Shown piece after piece: positions 13,819 to 15,486 of a stretch of 15,486 bases of DNA (its first letter is position 1; each line of letters opens with the position of its first letter). Source of the DNA: PVC group bacterium (GTDB taxonomy: Bacteria > Verrucomicrobiota > Kiritimatiellia > CAIKKV01 > PXCX01); contig PXCX01000343.1 in assembly GCA_003565195.1 (NCBI GenBank), positions 1 to 15,486 of the forward strand, written 5' to 3'. A program made the position numbers and the translations under genes. The notes below the pieces were generated by a model. It was not told where the DNA came from and ran no database searches. It worked only from the letters and a program-made list of their open reading frames with translations.

Positions 13819-14631
13819 TTGAAAGAATCCAATCAGCACGTCTTAAAAAAAGTGTCCCAGCCGGGCGCCATCTCGGAACCGCTTACGATTGATGTTCGCG
13901 GTAAGGTGGCGCTGGTAACCGGCGCCTCGCGTGGTATCGGCCGGGCCACGGCATTGGCCTTGGCGCATCAGGGCGCGGCGGTCGCGGTGCATTACCGCGA
14001 AAAGACGGCGGAAGCCGGGGCGGTTGTTGCCGAGATCGAGCGCGGTGGCGGTCGTGCCGTGGCTTGTCAAGCCGATATCCGCCGGCCTGAAAATATCAGC
14101 ATGTTGGTTGAACAGACCGTGACGGCTTTCGGCAAAATCGATATTCTAGTCAATAATGCCGGTATAGTCCGCGACAATTTCATGATTTTCATGAAGGAAG
14201 AAGAATGGGCCGAGGTATTGGACGTTGATTTGACGGCGGCCTTTCGCCTGATGAAGGCGACGGCAAGAATCATGATGCGCCAACGGCGCGGTCGGATCGT
14301 TAATGTGTCCTCGGCAGCGGCGTTGACGGGTGATTTGCGGCGCGCCAATTACAGCGCGGCCAAAGCCGGCCTGCTGGGATTGACACGCACCGCCGCGCGC
14401 GAGTTGGCGGGGTCGGGAATCACGGTCAATGCCGTGGCACCCGGTTTGATTGACACCGATATGACGCTTTCGCTTGATGACGCCGCCCGCGCCAAGAGAT
14501 TGGCGCCAGTTCCGCTGGCGCGTTTTGGAACGGCCGCCGAAGTCGCCGCGCTGATCGTGTTTCTGGCATCCGACGCTGCGTCCTACATGACCGGTCAGGT
14601 AGTCGGCGTTGATGGCGGCTTGCACATGTAA
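13819..14631 (+). CDS. fabG: 3-oxoacyl-ACP reductase FabG-type SDR, 270 aa
   Basis: An NADPH-dependent ketoreductase that reduces 3-oxoacyl-ACP to 3-hydroxyacyl-ACP. The dinucleotide motif TGASRGIG is at 34-41, NNAG at 112-115 and the catalytic triad at Ser165, Tyr178 and Lys182 (NYSAAKAG). The C-terminus (SYMTGQVVGVDGGLHM) is typical. The likely start is TTG at 13819, with an AAGAGA element five bases upstream (GGAG is twelve bases upstream). An in-frame GTG at 13852 has no Shine-Dalgarno. The TTG start gives an N-terminal extension of about 25 residues before the Rossmann fold, longer than E. coli FabG. It is followed after 2 bp by a ketosynthase gene, so a specialised fatty-acid or polyketide-like role is likelier than the housekeeping fabG. 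The gene symbol reflects family only. Confidence 0.88.
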   Translation: MKESNQHVLKKVSQPGAISEPLTIDVRGKVALVTGASRGIGRATALALAHQGAAVAVHYREKTAEAGAVVAEIERGGGRAVACQADIRRPENISMLVEQTVTAFGKIDILVNNAGIVRDNFMIFMKEEEWAEVLDVDLTAAFRLMKATARIMMRQRRGRIVNVSSAAALTGDLRRANYSAAKAGLLGLTRTAARELAGSGITVNAVAPGLIDTDMTLSLDDAARAKRLAPVPLARFGTAAEVAALIVFLASDAASYMTGQVVGVDGGLHM

Positions 14632-14633
14632 TC

Positions 14634-15486
14634 ATGAGGAATCGATTGAATGCTCCCAGTCAACAACCGATTGATATCGTGGTAACTGGTATGGGGGTGT
14701 GTTCGCCGGTCGGGCATTCCGTTCCGGTTTTCTGGCGTGCGCTGTGCGAGGGCCAAAGCGGTATCCGGCCCTTAACCCGGCTCGATGCTGACCGTTATCT
14801 GTTTCGTCAAGCGGGTGAAATTCGCGATATTCCGGCGGCGTTACCCGACGAATCTCCGACGCTAGGACCGGCATACCGGTTTGTGCGTGCGGCGGTGGCG
14901 GAAACGATTGAACACGCATCGCTCACGCCGGACACGCAAACTGGACCCACCGATTCGGTCGGCTTGGTGTTGGCAAGCAATTTCGGTGATAATCAGTTGA
15001 TGGAAACCTGGCTTCAAACCGATCGCAAGGGCGCAACGCTGCCGCCGCGGGCGGCATGCGAAACCGGTTTTCAATCGGTAGCCGATAGGATTGCCGGACA
15101 ATTTGGGTTGCGTGGGCCGCGAACGGCGCTGTCATTGTCCTGTGCATCCGGCGCTGCCGCGGTTGCCGTGGGCGCCGCCTGGATACGGGCCGGTCATGTC
15201 GCGTCGGTTTTGGTTGGCGGATACGATGCGTTGAGCGATTTTTGGTGGAGCGGACTATCTGCGTTGCGGGCCATGAGTAGAGATGCCTTGCGTCCGTTCG
15301 ACGTAAAACGGGACGGCACGATTTTCGGGGAGGGCGCTGCCGTCTTGATGTTGGAGGACGCAACCGTCGCCGACCGCCGTGGCGTGGTTCCGTGTGCCCG
15401 GTTGGCCGGCACGGGGCTTACCAATAACGCGTTTCATATGACAGCGCCGGACAAGCAAGCCGCCGGTTTGGGGCGCGCCATGAAAA
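14634..15486 (+). CDS. Beta-ketoacyl-ACP synthase (FabF-like KAS), 5' part, runs off the window
   Basis: A decarboxylating condensing enzyme that extends an ACP-bound acyl chain. The first 284 codons are present with no stop. The N-terminus has the thiolase-fold IVVTGMGVCSPVG strand and loop; the active-site cysteine is Cys170 in LSLSCASGAAAV; later blocks are RPFDVKRDGTIFGEGAAVLML and TNNAFHMTAPD, both typical of FabF/KAS II-like proteins. The two histidines of the Cys-His-His site would lie beyond the window edge. The intact cysteine argues against a chain-length-factor partner. The ATG at 14634 is 2 bp after the fabG stop; a TTG at 14646 has a better ribosome binding site (AGGA, five bases upstream) and may be the real start. 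The pairing with a ketoreductase suggests a fatty-acid-like or aryl-polyene-like cluster downstream. Confidence 0.9.
   Translation, partial: MRNRLNAPSQQPIDIVVTGMGVCSPVGHSVPVFWRALCEGQSGIRPLTRLDADRYLFRQAGEIRDIPAALPDESPTLGPAYRFVRAAVAETIEHASLTPDTQTGPTDSVGLVLASNFGDNQLMETWLQTDRKGATLPPRAACETGFQSVADRIAGQFGLRGPRTALSLSCASGAAAVAVGAAWIRAGHVASVLVGGYDALSDFWWSGLSALRAMSRDALRPFDVKRDGTIFGEGAAVLMLEDATVADRRGVVPCARLAGTGLTNNAFHMTAPDKQAAGLGRAMK

Overview
The window looks like chromosomal DNA from a GC-rich Gram-negative bacterium of the Planctomycetes-Verrucomicrobia-Chlamydiae breadth, most plausibly Kiritimatiellota, Verrucomicrobiota or Lentisphaerota. This rests on the mix of families: sulfatase plus five-bladed-propeller and GH2 glycosidases, a sialidase-like gene, a DUF151 nuclease with a UVR tail, and a GDP-mannose 3,5-epimerase homologue. 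No rRNA or other taxonomic marker is present, so this is inference. Thiazole synthesis uses the radical-SAM enzyme ThiH, not ThiO, which suggests an anaerobic or microaerobic life.

Region 1 (1-5556, plus strand) is a glycan-degradation block. It holds the 3' end of a sialidase-like gene, an overlapping propeller glycosidase-like gene, an S1-type sulfatase and a GH2 glycosidase. None of the three complete proteins has a visible signal peptide, so they probably act in the cytoplasm on imported, partly sulfated oligosaccharides. The gaps before the sulfatase and GH2 genes carry hairpins and short repeats.

Region 2 (5716-13620, minus strand) is a nine-gene co-directional run plus an inserted toxin-antitoxin pair (ten reading frames besides the epimerase). 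In order of transcription: a GDP-mannose 3,5-epimerase-like protein, a membrane-anchored protein of unknown function, an SMP-30/gluconolactonase-like protein, a DUF151 nuclease with a UVR motif, thiS, thiG, thiH, a VapBC-like pair and thiE. The thi genes are tightly packed: thiG and thiH overlap by ATGA, and the last glycine codons of thiS form the Shine-Dalgarno of thiG. The toxin-antitoxin pair sits between thiH and thiE and has its own near-consensus promoter, whose -35 box overlaps the thiH stop codon.

Region 3 (13819-end, plus strand) diverges from the epimerase gene across a 198-bp intergenic region with candidate promoters both ways. It holds a FabG-type ketoreductase and, 2 bp downstream, a beta-ketoacyl synthase that runs off the window. 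This may be the start of a fatty-acid-like or polyene biosynthesis cluster.

No tRNA, rRNA, CRISPR array, insertion sequence or TPP riboswitch was recognised. No gene-free stretch exceeds 300 bases; the longest is 230 bp (3557-3786).
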